Below, piece after piece: positions 45,334-54,381 of a stretch of 64,000 nt of DNA (positions are counted from its first letter, which is position 1; every line of letters begins with the position of its first letter). This DNA comes from Myxococcus guangdongensis (GTDB lineage Bacteria > Myxococcota > Myxococcia > Myxococcales > Myxococcaceae), in contig NZ_JAJVKW010000003.1 of assembly GCF_024198255.1 (NCBI RefSeq), positions 186,001 through 250,000 on the forward strand, given 5' to 3'. Under the pieces are notes generated by a model. That model was given only the letters and a program-made list of their open reading frames with translations. It did no database searches and was not told where the DNA came from. Made by a program: the position numbers and the translations under genes.

Positions 45334-46317
45334 TCAGGCGACGCGGATGAGGACCTTGCCGGTGGTCCTCCGAGCGGCCAGGGCCTGGTGCGCCTCGGCG
45401 ACGGCCTGGAGCGGGAAGCCCTGCTCGAAGATGGGCTGGAGCAGGCCGCGCTCCACCAGGGTGAGGGCCTCGCGGAGCGCCGCCTGACGCTGCTCGAACG
45501 GGAGGGTGAAGGTGGCGAAGCCGACGAGGGACTGATTCTGGGCCAGCACGCCCATCATCTGCTCCCGGCTCCACGCGGTGTCGAACAGGCTCTCCGCGCC
45601 GAAGAGCACCAACCTCCCCCGGAAGGCGAGGGCCTGCAGACTCGAGGCGGGGACAGCTCCACCTCCCGCGACGAAGACGATGTCCGCGCCCCTGCCCGCC
45701 GTGGCCTCGCGTACCTGCGTGGGCCAGTCGTCGCGAGAGGTGTCCACGGCGGCGTCCGCGCCCAGGCGGAGCACGAGGGCGCGCTTGGCTTCACGGCTCG
45801 TGCCGCCGATGACCTTCGAGGCGCCCATCCGCTTCGCGAGCTGCACGAGCAGGCTGCCCACGCCTCCCGCGGCGGACGGGATGTAGATGGATTCGCCCTC
45901 ACGCAGCTTCGCGCCCTCGCGCAGCCCGAGCAGCGCCGTGGGGGCCTGGGCCGGAAGACAGACGGCCTGCTCGAAGGACACGCCCTCCGGGAGGGGGAGC
46001 ACCATCGAGGCGGGCGCCACGGCCTGCTCCGCGAAGGCCCCCTGGTTCGGCAGGAGCGCGACGACGCGGGTGCCCGGCTCGAGCCCCCGGACGTCGGAGC
46101 CCACGGCGTCCACGATGCCCGCGGCCTCCAGTCCCGGGGTGAAGGGGAGGGGCGGTGTGCCGGGGATGCGTCCCTCCCGTTGTCCCAGGTCCGTGAAGTT
46201 GAGCCCCGAGACGTGGACGCGGATGCGCACCTCGTCCTGGCCGGGGGTTGGCGTGGGGACCTCGTCGAGACGCAGCCCCTCGGGGCCGCCGAAGGCATGC
46301 AGGCGGATGGCTTTCAT
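45334..46317 (-). CDS. Zinc-independent NAD(P)H:quinone oxidoreductase (MDR superfamily)
   Basis: 327 residues. N-terminal GroES-like domain (~1-120) with FGGPEGLRLDEV; the NAD(P) Rossmann domain (~125-270) has SAAGGVGS and a following basic residue, suiting NADPH. Catalytic zinc ligands are missing, as in quinone oxidoreductases (QOR). It would perform two-electron reduction of quinones or alkenals in the cytoplasm. The start is 35 nt from the divergent AraC gene at 46353, which is its likely regulator. Confidence 0.85.
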   Translation of the reverse strand: MKAIRLHAFGGPEGLRLDEVPTPTPGQDEVRIRVHVSGLNFTDLGQREGRIPGTPPLPFTPGLEAAGIVDAVGSDVRGLEPGTRVVALLPNQGAFAEQAVAPASMVLPLPEGVSFEQAVCLPAQAPTALLGLREGAKLREGESIYIPSAAGGVGSLLVQLAKRMGASKVIGGTSREAKRALVLRLGADAAVDTSRDDWPTQVREATAGRGADIVFVAGGGAVPASSLQALAFRGRLVLFGAESLFDTAWSREQMMGVLAQNQSLVGFATFTLPFEQRQAALREALTLVERGLLQPIFEQGFPLQAVAEAHQALAARRTTGKVLIRVA

Positions 46318-46352
46318 GCGATGGACCTATAGTCCTGGGTGAAAGGACGAAC

Positions 46353-47345
46353 ATGCGCCAGAAGTCCGTTTCTCTCGTCCAACCGTCCGGCGGAGCGCCG
46401 GGGCTCGATGTGCTGGGGGACGTGCTCCAGGGCGTGAAGCTGCGCAGCCGGGTGAACGCGCGCTACGAGCTGACCGCGCCGTGGGGCATGCGAATCGGCG
46501 GCTCACCGTTCCCGCTGTTCTACGCGGTGATGCGCGGCGGCTGTCTGTTGTCCACCGACGCGCGGGAGCTGTCGCTGGCGAGCGGTGACTTCGTGTTCAT
46601 CCCCGCCGACGTGAAGTTCACGCTGAAGGACCGCCGCTCCACGCGCGCGCTGCCCATCGAGGACGTCTACGCGACACGAAAGCCCCTGCGCTGTGGCGGC
46701 CTGCTCCAGTACGGCGGCGGAGGCGAGGCGGTGACGTTGATGGTCGGCTCGTTCCTCTTCGAGGGCGAGACGCTCAGCCCGTTGGTGAGGCACCTGCCCT
46801 CGCTGCTCCACGTCCGCGCGGACGACCCCAGGTCTCCGAGGTGGCTGGAGTCGACGCTGCGCTTCGTGGCCTCCGAAATCGAGGCCCAGCAGCCCGGACA
46901 CGAGGTGGTCGTCAGCCGGCTCGCGGACGTGCTCTTCGTGCAGGCGCTGCGCGCGCACCTGTCGTCGTCGTCGCGAGAGAAGGGCTGGCTGCGAGCCCTG
47001 GTGGACCCGCGCATCGGCGCGGTGCTCCAGCAGGTGCACGAGAAGCCCGAGGCGCCGTGGACGCTGGAGGGCCTGGCGAAGCGGGCCGGCATGTCCCGCT
47101 CCGTGTTCGCCGAGCGCTTCAAGTCGCTCGTGGGCGAAGCGCCCCTGGCGTACGTGGGCCAGTGGCGCATGCACCGGGCGATGACGCTGCTGAAGGACCG
47201 GGACGTGTCCCTGGCCGAGGTCGCTCGCGCCGTGGGCTACGAGACGGAGAGCTCCTTCGGCAAGGCCTTCCGAAAGTGGGTGGGCGTCACGCCCGGCGTG
47301 TACCGACGGACCGGCCTCGGCGAAGCGACGTCCGAGGCCCGGTGA
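46353..47345 (+). CDS. AraC-family regulator with cupin sensing domain
   Basis: 330 residues. Residues ~1-195 form an AraC-type cupin domain (RYELTAPWGMRIGG, SGDFVFIPADVKFTL); residues ~215-320 carry the two HTH motifs (WTLEGLAKRAGMSRSVFAERFKSLVGEAPLAYV and VSLAEVARAVGYETESSFGKAFRKWVGVTPG). Divergent from the quinone oxidoreductase gene with only 35 nt between starts, so it probably controls that gene and itself. Convergent with the serine-hydrolase gene. Confidence 0.88.
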   Translation: MRQKSVSLVQPSGGAPGLDVLGDVLQGVKLRSRVNARYELTAPWGMRIGGSPFPLFYAVMRGGCLLSTDARELSLASGDFVFIPADVKFTLKDRRSTRALPIEDVYATRKPLRCGGLLQYGGGGEAVTLMVGSFLFEGETLSPLVRHLPSLLHVRADDPRSPRWLESTLRFVASEIEAQQPGHEVVVSRLADVLFVQALRAHLSSSSREKGWLRALVDPRIGAVLQQVHEKPEAPWTLEGLAKRAGMSRSVFAERFKSLVGEAPLAYVGQWRMHRAMTLLKDRDVSLAEVARAVGYETESSFGKAFRKWVGVTPGVYRRTGLGEATSEAR

Positions 47346-47357
47346 CGAGGCGCCGGC

Positions 47358-48605
47358 CTACGGCTTCAGCCCCGCGTAGACGGCGTCACGCACGGCGCCG
47401 GGGAACGCGCCCGACATGCCCTCGAACGCGGTGTTGGTCAGCGTCACCACGGTGACGCCGCTGCGCGGGTCCACGAACCAGGTGTGTCCGTACGCGCCGC
47501 CCCACTGCCACGTGCCCTGTGCCTGCTCACCCTGCGCCTGCTCCGCGTCCGTCAGCACCGCGGAGATGAGCCCCCAGCCCCAGCCCGGTCCCTGCGTCTG
47601 TGACTCCGGCCCCACCTGCACCGCGCCGAGCGTGTCCACGGTGGTCTTCTTCAGCACCGGCGCGCCGCCCTTGCGCAGCGCCTCCAGGAACTTCACGTAG
47701 TCCGCCGCCGTCCCCACCATGCCCGCGCCGCCCGAGGCGTACGCCTCCGCGCTCAGCGCCCGTCCCGGTGAGAAGCGGACCTGTCCACCCCAGAGGGGCA
47801 CGTCCTGCGTCTTGCCCATGCGCGTCGGTGTGGGCTTCCCATCCGCGTACGCCGCCACCAGTCGCGATGCATCGCTCGCTCGGAAGGACGTGTCCTTCAA
47901 GCCCAGGGGCTTCGTGACGAGCTTCGCCACGGCCTCGGGAAGCGGCGCCCCCGCGGCGCGCGAGACCACCGCGCCGAGCACATCCGTGGACAGCGAGTAG
48001 CTCCAGCGCTGCCCTGGCTCGAACCACAGCGGCACCGCCGCGAGCCTGCGCAGGTTCTCCTCCAACGTGAGCCCCGGCACCTCGTCCAGCCCGTCGGAGA
48101 CGCCCGCCTTCCCATAGGCGGCCTCGCTCTGCGGCTGGAAGCCGTACGCCAGTCCGGAGGTGTGCGTCAGCAGGTGCTTCACCGTGATGACAGGCTCGCG
48201 GCCGTCCGAGAGCTTCGGCCGGAAGTCCGGCAGCCACTTCGTGACAGGGTCCTCCAGCGACAGCTTGCCCTGGTCCACCAGCGCCAACGCCGCCACCGAG
48301 ACGAGCGGCTTCGTCATCGACGCCAGCCGGAACACACCGTCCTCACGCATGGGCTTCTTCGCCTCGCGGTCGGCGAAGCCCGCGGCGCGGCGGTAGAGGA
48401 CCGCTCCATCGCGCACCACGGTGACCACCGTGCCGACGATGCGCTGCTCGGCCAGGGCCTGGTCGATGACCGCATCCAGGTTGCGGGCCACGGCGGATGC
48501 TCCGGCGGTCTTCGAGGCCGCGGTGGACGGAGGCGGGGCCGCGGGGGCGGCGGAGGACACACCGAGACTGGCAGCCACCAGCAGGCTGGCGATGGCAGGA
48601 TTCAT
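47358..48605 (-). CDS. Class C beta-lactamase-fold serine hydrolase, exported
   Basis: 415 residues. A signal peptide (MNPAIASLLVAASLGVSSAAPA) and a Ser/Ala linker precede the beta-lactamase-like domain. SxxK motif is S96-M-T-K99; the second motif is YSLSTD (Tyr in place of YxN), and a C-terminal HTW replaces KTG, so it is probably an esterase or D-Ala peptidase rather than a beta-lactamase. The clear AAGGAG precedes the ATG. It is divergent from the TetR gene (76 nt between starts), its probable regulator. Confidence 0.88.
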   Translation of the reverse strand: MNPAIASLLVAASLGVSSAAPAAPPPSTAASKTAGASAVARNLDAVIDQALAEQRIVGTVVTVVRDGAVLYRRAAGFADREAKKPMREDGVFRLASMTKPLVSVAALALVDQGKLSLEDPVTKWLPDFRPKLSDGREPVITVKHLLTHTSGLAYGFQPQSEAAYGKAGVSDGLDEVPGLTLEENLRRLAAVPLWFEPGQRWSYSLSTDVLGAVVSRAAGAPLPEAVAKLVTKPLGLKDTSFRASDASRLVAAYADGKPTPTRMGKTQDVPLWGGQVRFSPGRALSAEAYASGGAGMVGTAADYVKFLEALRKGGAPVLKKTTVDTLGAVQVGPESQTQGPGWGWGLISAVLTDAEQAQGEQAQGTWQWGGAYGHTWFVDPRSGVTVVTLTNTAFEGMSGAFPGAVRDAVYAGLKP

Positions 48606-48636
48606 GGGTCGGGACTCCTTTTTATGTAGCGGGTGT

Positions 48637-48646
48637 TATTTAAATA
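48637..48646. promoter_or_regulatory. 10-bp AT palindrome between serine hydrolase and TetR genes
   Basis: TATTTAAATA is perfectly self-complementary and is the only strongly AT-rich spot between the divergent starts at 48605 and 48681. It could be a TetR operator or a -10 region for either gene. Confidence 0.4.
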
Positions 48647-48680
48647 GGACCCACCCTCCACGATTTCAATAGTGAGCGTT

Positions 48681-49322
48681 ATGAAAAAGGACCCGACCCC
48701 CCAGCCCCGTCCCCGAGGTCGGCCCCGGGAGTTCGACGAGACGAAGGCCCTGGACCGGGCGCTGGAGGTGTTCTGGCGGCTGGGCTACGAGGGTGCGTCC
48801 GTCGCACAGCTCACCCAGGCCATGGGGCTCACCGCGCCCAGCCTCTATGCCGCGTTCGGCTCCAAGGAGGGGCTGTACCGGCGGGTGCTGGAGCGCTACC
48901 AGCAGGGCCCGGGCGCGTACACCTGGGACGTGTTCGCCCGGGAGCCCACCGTGAGGGCCGCCATCGAGCGACTGCTGCGCGAGACGGCCCATCACTTCAC
49001 GCGCCGCAAGCAGCCTCCCGGCTGCATGATTTCCACGGCGCTGCTGCGCTGCGCGGAGGAGCACCAGCCGGTGGCGGACTTCGTCGCGAGCCTGCGCACG
49101 CGCGCGGTGGGCGTGTTCCGTGAGCACATCCAGCGCGCCATCGCCCAGGGGGAGCTGCCCGCGGGCACGGACGCGGAGGCCATGGCCCGCTACCACGGCG
49201 CCATCATCCAGGGCATGTCCGTGCAGGCCCAGGACGGCGCGAGCGAGGCGGAGTTGCTCGGGCTGGTGGAGGTGGCGATGAAGGCCTGGAGCCCTCCGGC
49301 CAGCCGGCCTCGCGCGCGCTGA
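48681..49322 (+). CDS. TetR-family transcriptional regulator
   Basis: 213 residues. The N-terminal HTH (residues ~20-62) shows ALDRALEVFWRLGYEGASVAQLTQAMGLTAPSLYAAFGSKEGLY, the TetR DNA-binding signature; the C-terminal part is all helical (TetR ligand domain, type C related to YcdC/COG1309). Divergent from the serine hydrolase. Start ATG 48681 is preferred; GTG 48672 would add three residues. Confidence 0.92.
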   Translation: MKKDPTPQPRPRGRPREFDETKALDRALEVFWRLGYEGASVAQLTQAMGLTAPSLYAAFGSKEGLYRRVLERYQQGPGAYTWDVFAREPTVRAAIERLLRETAHHFTRRKQPPGCMISTALLRCAEEHQPVADFVASLRTRAVGVFREHIQRAIAQGELPAGTDAEAMARYHGAIIQGMSVQAQDGASEAELLGLVEVAMKAWSPPASRPRAR

Positions 49323-49469
49323 CCCCAGGGAACACCGCCCGCCCGGGCCGGAAAGTCCCTGCGAATCCAACCGGTTGCGCCGCTCCAGCCCCCTCCGTCC
49401 CCGCGCCACGCGGGTTTGCGGTGCGACGGACGTCCGGGAGGCTTATCAACACGGGTAAGGATGCCCGAC

Positions 49470-50129
49470 ATGACCGCCCAAGACCGCGTCGAGAGCGCCG
49501 CCGCCCGCGCGCTGAAGGTGTTTCCGCTGCCGTCGGCGGTGCTCTTCCCCCACACCCTCATCCCCCTGCACATCTTCGAGCCGCGCTACCGGGACATGGT
49601 GCGTGACGCGCTCGCGGGGGACCGCGTGGTGGCGCTGGCCCAGCTGGAGACGGGCTGGGAGGGCAACTACGAGGGGCGTCCCCCCATGCAGCCCATCATG
49701 TGCGCGGGCGTCATCGCCTGGGACGAGCAGGTGGAGGAGGGCCGCTACAACATCCTCCTGCAGGGCGTCAGCCGCATCCGGATGATTTCCGAGCTCTCCG
49801 GCGACAAGTCCTACCGCGAGGTGCGCGCGCAGGTGCTCGCGGACCACCCCTATCAAGGACCCGAGGAGGAGCGGCTGCGCCAGGCCGTCTTCGAGCTGGC
49901 CGGGCGCGTGCCTCCCACCTTCGCGGAGAGCCTGCTGCCGGTGGCGGCGCGCGCGGGCGGAGGCATGCTCGCGGACGTGGTGGCCTCGGCCATCATCCCG
50001 GAGGCCGAGCGGCGCCAGCAGCTGCTCGTCGAGCTGGACGTGAAGCGCAGGCTGGAGGCGGTGCTCGCGGACGTGGGCGAGCTCATCGCCCGGCTCCAGC
50101 CCTTACGCCCCTCTGGCCCACTGAACTGA
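49470..50129 (+). CDS. LON N-terminal (substrate-binding) domain protein
   Basis: 219 residues. Residues ~20-205 match the Lon N-terminal PUA-like domain: ...LFPHTLIPLHIFEPRYRDMVRDAL, IMCAGVIAWDEQVEEGRYNILLQGVSRIRM and the C-terminal helical part. No ATPase or protease domain, as is common for stand-alone ATP-independent LON-N proteins, which may act as adaptors. AAGG at 49457 supports ATG 49470; ATG 49461 is close to it. Located 93 nt before nadE on the same strand. Confidence 0.88.
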   Translation: MTAQDRVESAAARALKVFPLPSAVLFPHTLIPLHIFEPRYRDMVRDALAGDRVVALAQLETGWEGNYEGRPPMQPIMCAGVIAWDEQVEEGRYNILLQGVSRIRMISELSGDKSYREVRAQVLADHPYQGPEEERLRQAVFELAGRVPPTFAESLLPVAARAGGGMLADVVASAIIPEAERRQQLLVELDVKRRLEAVLADVGELIARLQPLRPSGPLN

Positions 50130-50222
50130 AGCGCCCCGGGGCCCTCGTCGCGGGGCTTGCCTTGCGCGTCGCTCCAGGCATTGCTGGGCCCCTCGTCGGG
50201 AACGAAAGGGGAGTGGGGAACC

Positions 50223-52115
50223 ATGCGGCTCGTGAAAGTCGGCATCGCCAGCGTCAACACCGTCGTCGGAGCCTTCGTCCGCAACACGGACCGGGCGCTG
50301 ACCCTGGCGAAGCGGATGGCCGAGGACGGCGTCACCGTGGGCGTCTTCCAGGAGCAGCTCATCGCCGGCTACCCCGCCGAGGACATGGTGCAGTGGCAGG
50401 GCTTCATCGACCGGCAGTGGCCGGAGCTGGAGCGCTTCGCGAACCAGACGGCGTCGCTGCCCACGGTGTTCCTGGTGGGCGTGGGCGTGGCGCTGCAGGG
50501 CCAGCGGCTCAACTGCGCCGCGGTGGTGGCGGGAGGGCGCGTGCTGGGCCTGGTGCCCAAGGAGAAGCTGCCCACCTACAGCGTCTTCTATGAAGCGCGC
50601 ACGTTCGGCCGCGGCCAGCCGGGCATGGCGGAGGTGTACCGGGGCGTGCCCCTGGGCGACTACCTGTTCCAGTTCGACTTCGGCCTCATCGCGCCGGAGG
50701 TCTGCGAGGACATCTGGAGCGCGGACGGCCCCATGCGCCGGCGCACGTACTCCGGCGCGGAGCTGGTCATCAACCTGTCCGCGTCCCCGTTCCGGCTGGG
50801 CTTCGTGGAGACGCGCCGCGAGCTCATCGCCACGCGCGCCGCCGACCACCAGTGCACCATCGCCTACTGCAACGCGGTGGGCAGCAACGACGGCCTCATC
50901 TTCGACGGCGGCGGCTTCCTCAACCAGAACGGCCGCCACGTCATGGAGACGCCCCGCTTCCAGGAGGGCTACGCAGCGGCCGTCGTGGACCTGGACCGCA
51001 CCCTGCGCCTGAGGGGCGAGGCCACCACCTGGCGCGTGGACCGCGAGACGTGGCTGTCCTCGGGCGGCGGGCGCGTGCCGGTGCTCGACTGCACCCAGGC
51101 GGTGGCCACCCGGCGCGAGGCGCTCACGTACCCGGTGCCGCCGCAGCGCAGCTTCTTCCTGCCCGGCCCCGACAAGCGCCGCCCCGCGCGCGAGGCGCTG
51201 TGCGAGGACATCCTGGACGCGCTCGCGCTGGGCGTGGGCGACTACTTCGAGAAGACGCGCGCCTTCAAGGTGCTGGGCATCGCGCTGTCGGGCGGACGCG
51301 ACTCGCTGCTCACGCTGCTCATCGCCCACCGCTACGCGAAGCGCGCGCGGCCGGACAACCCCGGCTCGCTCATCCAGGCGTTCTACATGCCCAGCCGCTT
51401 CTCCAGCGACTCCACGCGCGAGGCGGCGGAGACGATCGCGCGCGAGCTGGGCGTGGCCTTCCAGGTCGTCTCCATCGACGAGGCCTTCGAGCGCGAGCGC
51501 GCCGTGGCGGAGACGATGCTGGGCGGCGCCCCCGTCACCGCCATCACCGAGCAGAACATCCAGGCCCGCCTGCGCGCCCAGCGCATGTGGAACTGGAGCA
51601 ACTCCTGCGGCGGCCTGTTCCTGCAGACGGGCAACATGAGCGAGAAGTCCGTGGGCTACACCACCATCGGCGGAGACCTGATGGGCGCGCTCGCCGTCAT
51701 CTCCAACGTGCCCAAGACGGTGGTGATGTACCTGTTGGACTACCTCCAGGAGACCACGGGCCACGAGGGCATCCGCAAGGTGCTCGCCAAGCCCGCGGGG
51801 CCAGAGCTGGCGCACAATCAGGTGGGCGAGGAGGAGCTGATGCCCTTCCCCATCCTGGACGCGTGCTTCTACCTGTTCGCCGCGGAGAAGCTCACGCCCG
51901 CGGAGATGCTCCAGGCGCTCACGGCCATGTTCCCGGAGGTGGACGCGGCACGGCTGTCGGGCCACGTGGACAAGTTCGTGCGGCTCTTCAACCAGTCCAT
52001 CTACAAGTGGGTCCAGTCCCCGCTGTCGCTGCACATCGGCAACCTGGACTTGGACCGCGAGCGCGCGCTGCAGCTCCCCGTCGTCACCGGCTCCGAGTGG
52101 CTGCGCGCGAAGTGA
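50223..52115 (+). CDS. nadE: Glutamine-dependent NAD+ synthetase
   Basis: 630 residues in two domains. Nitrilase-type glutaminase (~1-290): Glu44 (FQEQLIAGY), Lys113 (PKEKLPTY) and Cys161 (PEVCEDIW). Synthetase (~325-630): SGGRDS at 356-361, the ATP-binding P-loop of NadE, then the usual MPSRFSSDST...TITEQNIQARLR and TGNMSEKSVGYTT. It converts deamido-NAD+ to NAD+ with Gln and ATP in the cytoplasm. Length and both domains intact. The upstream frame is open 66 nt further, but the N-terminal Met at 50223 fits the family. Confidence 0.95.
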   Translation: MRLVKVGIASVNTVVGAFVRNTDRALTLAKRMAEDGVTVGVFQEQLIAGYPAEDMVQWQGFIDRQWPELERFANQTASLPTVFLVGVGVALQGQRLNCAAVVAGGRVLGLVPKEKLPTYSVFYEARTFGRGQPGMAEVYRGVPLGDYLFQFDFGLIAPEVCEDIWSADGPMRRRTYSGAELVINLSASPFRLGFVETRRELIATRAADHQCTIAYCNAVGSNDGLIFDGGGFLNQNGRHVMETPRFQEGYAAAVVDLDRTLRLRGEATTWRVDRETWLSSGGGRVPVLDCTQAVATRREALTYPVPPQRSFFLPGPDKRRPAREALCEDILDALALGVGDYFEKTRAFKVLGIALSGGRDSLLTLLIAHRYAKRARPDNPGSLIQAFYMPSRFSSDSTREAAETIARELGVAFQVVSIDEAFERERAVAETMLGGAPVTAITEQNIQARLRAQRMWNWSNSCGGLFLQTGNMSEKSVGYTTIGGDLMGALAVISNVPKTVVMYLLDYLQETTGHEGIRKVLAKPAGPELAHNQVGEEELMPFPILDACFYLFAAEKLTPAEMLQALTAMFPEVDAARLSGHVDKFVRLFNQSIYKWVQSPLSLHIGNLDLDRERALQLPVVTGSEWLRAK

Positions 52116-52267
52116 GGCACTGAACGCGCAACCGTGTTGCCCGTGCCCCACGTCTGGCCGCTTGCTGGGCGTGGGGGCGCGCTGGGGTGATCTCCACCTT
52201 TGTGCTCCTTGCCGGATGTCCTCCCGGAAACAACCTTCATGTCAGCCACTCGACGACGGAGGGTTGG

Positions 52268-53434
52268 ATGAAAGCGAAGATTCTGGCAGGCGCCATCGGG
52301 GCGCTCATGTACGGCACCTCGGCCTTGGCTTCGGATGGCGATTGCCCGCCGCCCCAGGCGAGCACGGAGCGCCAGGGGCAAGGCGTGTTGTTGGCCCAGT
52401 CGCAGGACACCTCTTCGGGCAACTCGGACGTGCTCCAGGAGGAGGACATCATCATCGACACCGAGCCGGTGCCCGACTCCATGGGCACGGACGACAGCGC
52501 GGGCATCGGTGGCAGCGGAACGAGCGGACAGGATGACTCCTCGAGCGGGAGCAGCCAGGCCGTGCCGCCCGCACAGGGCGAGCTGCGCATGAACATGCCG
52601 CTGCGGTGTGAGCCCGTGGACTCGCAGCAGCAGGGCACGGGTGGCAGCGGCTTCGACAGCCAGCAGCAGGGCATCCAGAGCGTCCCAGCTCCGGCGGCCC
52701 CTCCTCCCGCGGCCCCCCCGCCGGCCGCGCCACAGCCTCGTCCCGAGGCGGGGGCTCCGGTGGACTCGAAGTCGGAGTCCTATCCGGCGCCACAGCAGGA
52801 CGCCTTCGGTGGGAGCGGCATCGCGGCGCCTCCTCCGGCGGACTACCGGCCCTCGGCCGAGGCGGCCGAGCCGATTGAGCCGCTCGAGGTGAAGAAGAAG
52901 GACAAGAACGACATGAAAGGGCTGAGCCTGCTGCTCAACGGCGGTGTGGAGGGTTACACCGGCGCGCTGGCTCCGCAGCTCAACCCCGGCCCCACCGCGG
53001 GCGTGACGGCGGCCATCCGGCCCTCGAGGGTGTTCGGCATCGAGCTGGGCTACACCGGCGCGCTCAACAACATCGACTCGAAGCGCGGCGAGGTGGACAC
53101 GGACGGTCCGGACCTGATTCGCAACGGCGGTCAGGCGGTGGCGACGCTCGGCCTGTTCCCCACCGCGTGGCAGCCGTACGTGCTGGGTGGCATCGGCATC
53201 AGCGACTACAACTTCCGAGGCGGCCAGTCGCTGGGCTACAAGGACGACACCGTGGGCAACGTGCCGGCGGGCGTGGGTCTGCGAGGCCACGTGGGCCACT
53301 TCACCGTGGACGCGCGCGCCAACTACAACTTCCTCTTCGACAAGGACTTCGCTCCGGGCATCGACTCCGGCGGCGGTGACTTCGACGGGGGCGGCAGCTA
53401 CCAGGGCACCGTCAGCGTGGGCGGCACCTTCTGA
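52268..53434 (+). CDS. Outer-membrane beta-barrel protein with Gly/Ser/Gln-rich periplasmic linker
   Basis: 388 residues. A Sec signal peptide (MKAKILAGAIGALMYGTSALA) is followed by a ~200-residue disordered region with acidic Ser/Gly stretches, a DSQQQG repeat pair and a Pro/Ala linker. Residues ~215-388 form a small beta-barrel of OmpA/OprF-like type (SLLLNGGVEGYTG, GIELGYTGALNNI, WQPYVLGGIGISDYNF, TVDARANYNFLFDKDF, and the closing ...VSVGGTF with terminal Phe). Terminal Phe is the usual BAM sorting signal. Function unknown. Confidence 0.85.
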   Translation: MKAKILAGAIGALMYGTSALASDGDCPPPQASTERQGQGVLLAQSQDTSSGNSDVLQEEDIIIDTEPVPDSMGTDDSAGIGGSGTSGQDDSSSGSSQAVPPAQGELRMNMPLRCEPVDSQQQGTGGSGFDSQQQGIQSVPAPAAPPPAAPPPAAPQPRPEAGAPVDSKSESYPAPQQDAFGGSGIAAPPPADYRPSAEAAEPIEPLEVKKKDKNDMKGLSLLLNGGVEGYTGALAPQLNPGPTAGVTAAIRPSRVFGIELGYTGALNNIDSKRGEVDTDGPDLIRNGGQAVATLGLFPTAWQPYVLGGIGISDYNFRGGQSLGYKDDTVGNVPAGVGLRGHVGHFTVDARANYNFLFDKDFAPGIDSGGGDFDGGGSYQGTVSVGGTF

Positions 53435-53472
53435 GTGGCGGTCCTGACGCCTTCACACAGGGAGTAGTCAGT

Positions 53473-53516
53473 GGCGCGGTGCCCGGTAGCCAACGGGCCC
53501 GCGCCGCTGTGTTTTC
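53473..53516 (+). terminator. Rho-independent terminator after the beta-barrel gene
   Basis: GGCGCGG-T-GCCCG (53473-53485) pairs with CGGG-CCCGCGCC (53494-53505) around a short loop, then GCTGTGTTTT. A convincing terminator ~40 nt after the stop. Confidence 0.75.
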
Positions 53517-53578
53517 AGGTGCGGCGCGCCGGGCACCCACGGGTTAAGGTGAAACCTTCCACTGCAACAGGAGAGGGA

Positions 53579-53902
53579 ATGAGCCTGAAGGTCGAAGATT
53601 CGAAGGTGGGCACCGGAGCGGAGGCCACCGCCGGCAAGTCGGTCACCGTGCACTACGTGGGGACGCTGACGGACGGCAAGAAGTTCGACAGCAGCCGGGA
53701 CCGGGGCCAGGGCTTCACGTTCCGTCTCGGTGCGGGTCAGGTCATCCAGGGTTGGGACCAGGGCGTGGCGGGCATGAAGGTGGGCGGCGTGCGCAAGCTC
53801 ACCATCCCCCCGGAGCTCGGCTACGGCGCGCGCGGCGCGGGCGGCGTCATCCCGCCCAACGCCACCCTGGTGTTCGAGGTGGAGCTGTTGGACGTCCGCT
53901 GA
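53579..53902 (+). CDS. FKBP-type peptidyl-prolyl cis-trans isomerase
   Basis: 107 residues, one FKBP domain only, no signal peptide, so cytoplasmic. Typical motifs: [66 protein letters not shown]. The active-site Tyr, Phe, Asp, Trp and aromatic residues of FKBP12 are recognisable. It speeds proline isomerisation in protein folding. A GAGAGGGA ribosome site precedes the ATG. The thioredoxin gene follows on the same strand after 40 nt. Confidence 0.93.
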   Translation: MSLKVEDSKVGTGAEATAGKSVTVHYVGTLTDGKKFDSSRDRGQGFTFRLGAGQVIQGWDQGVAGMKVGGVRKLTIPPELGYGARGAGGVIPPNATLVFEVELLDVR

Positions 53903-53942
53903 AGTCATGCCCCGCTGACGGCGGGGAGAAACGAGGGCCGTC

Positions 53943-54323
53943 ATGGCGACGGTGGAAATCACCAAGGACAACTTCAAGGAAACCGTCGGCAAGGACGGCA
54001 TCGTCATCCTGGACTGGTGGGCGTCGTGGTGCGGCCCGTGCCGCCTCTTCGCGCCCACCTTCGAGACTTCGTCCGGCAAGCACCCGGACATCGTCTTCGG
54101 GAAGATAGATACCGAGGCGCAGCCGGAGCTCTCCGGGGCTTTTGAGATCCGCTCCATTCCCACGCTCATGGTGTTCCGTGACGGCATCCTCCTGTTCGAG
54201 CAGGCGGGGGCGCTGCCGGCCGCCGCGCTGGAGGACCTGGTCCGTCAGGTGCGGGACCTGGACATGGCGCAGGTGAAGAAGGAAATCGAGGAGCGCCGGG
54301 GCAAGGAAGCGCCCAAGGTCTGA
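53943..54323 (+). CDS. Thioredoxin
   Basis: 126 residues. Active site WASWCGPCRL with Cys30 and Cys33; cis-Pro in RSIPTLMVF (Pro ~76). No signal peptide, so it is cytoplasmic. A ~20-residue charged C-terminal tail (VKKEIEERRGKEAPKV) extends beyond the usual ~107 residues. It probably shares a transcript with the FKBP gene. Confidence 0.95.
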   Translation: MATVEITKDNFKETVGKDGIVILDWWASWCGPCRLFAPTFETSSGKHPDIVFGKIDTEAQPELSGAFEIRSIPTLMVFRDGILLFEQAGALPAAALEDLVRQVRDLDMAQVKKEIEERRGKEAPKV

Positions 54324-54337
54324 GCGGCCAGCCTTCG

Positions 54338-54367
54338 CGCGAGCGGATGGAGGTTCGTCCGCTCGCG
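54338..54367. terminator. Bidirectional stem-loop between thioredoxin and DUF2378 genes
   Basis: CGCGAGCGGA (54338-54347) and TCCGCTCGCG (54358-54367) are perfect 10-bp inverted copies lying between the convergent stops at 54323 and 54382. No T-run on either side; it may still separate the two transcripts. Confidence 0.45.
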
Positions 54368-54381
54368 TGAGGTGGGGCGGC

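Noticed and set aside
52146..52176. CCCCACG/CGTGGGG stem-loop after nadE
   Set aside because: Stem is only 7 bp with a 17-nt loop and no T-run, so I did not call a terminator.
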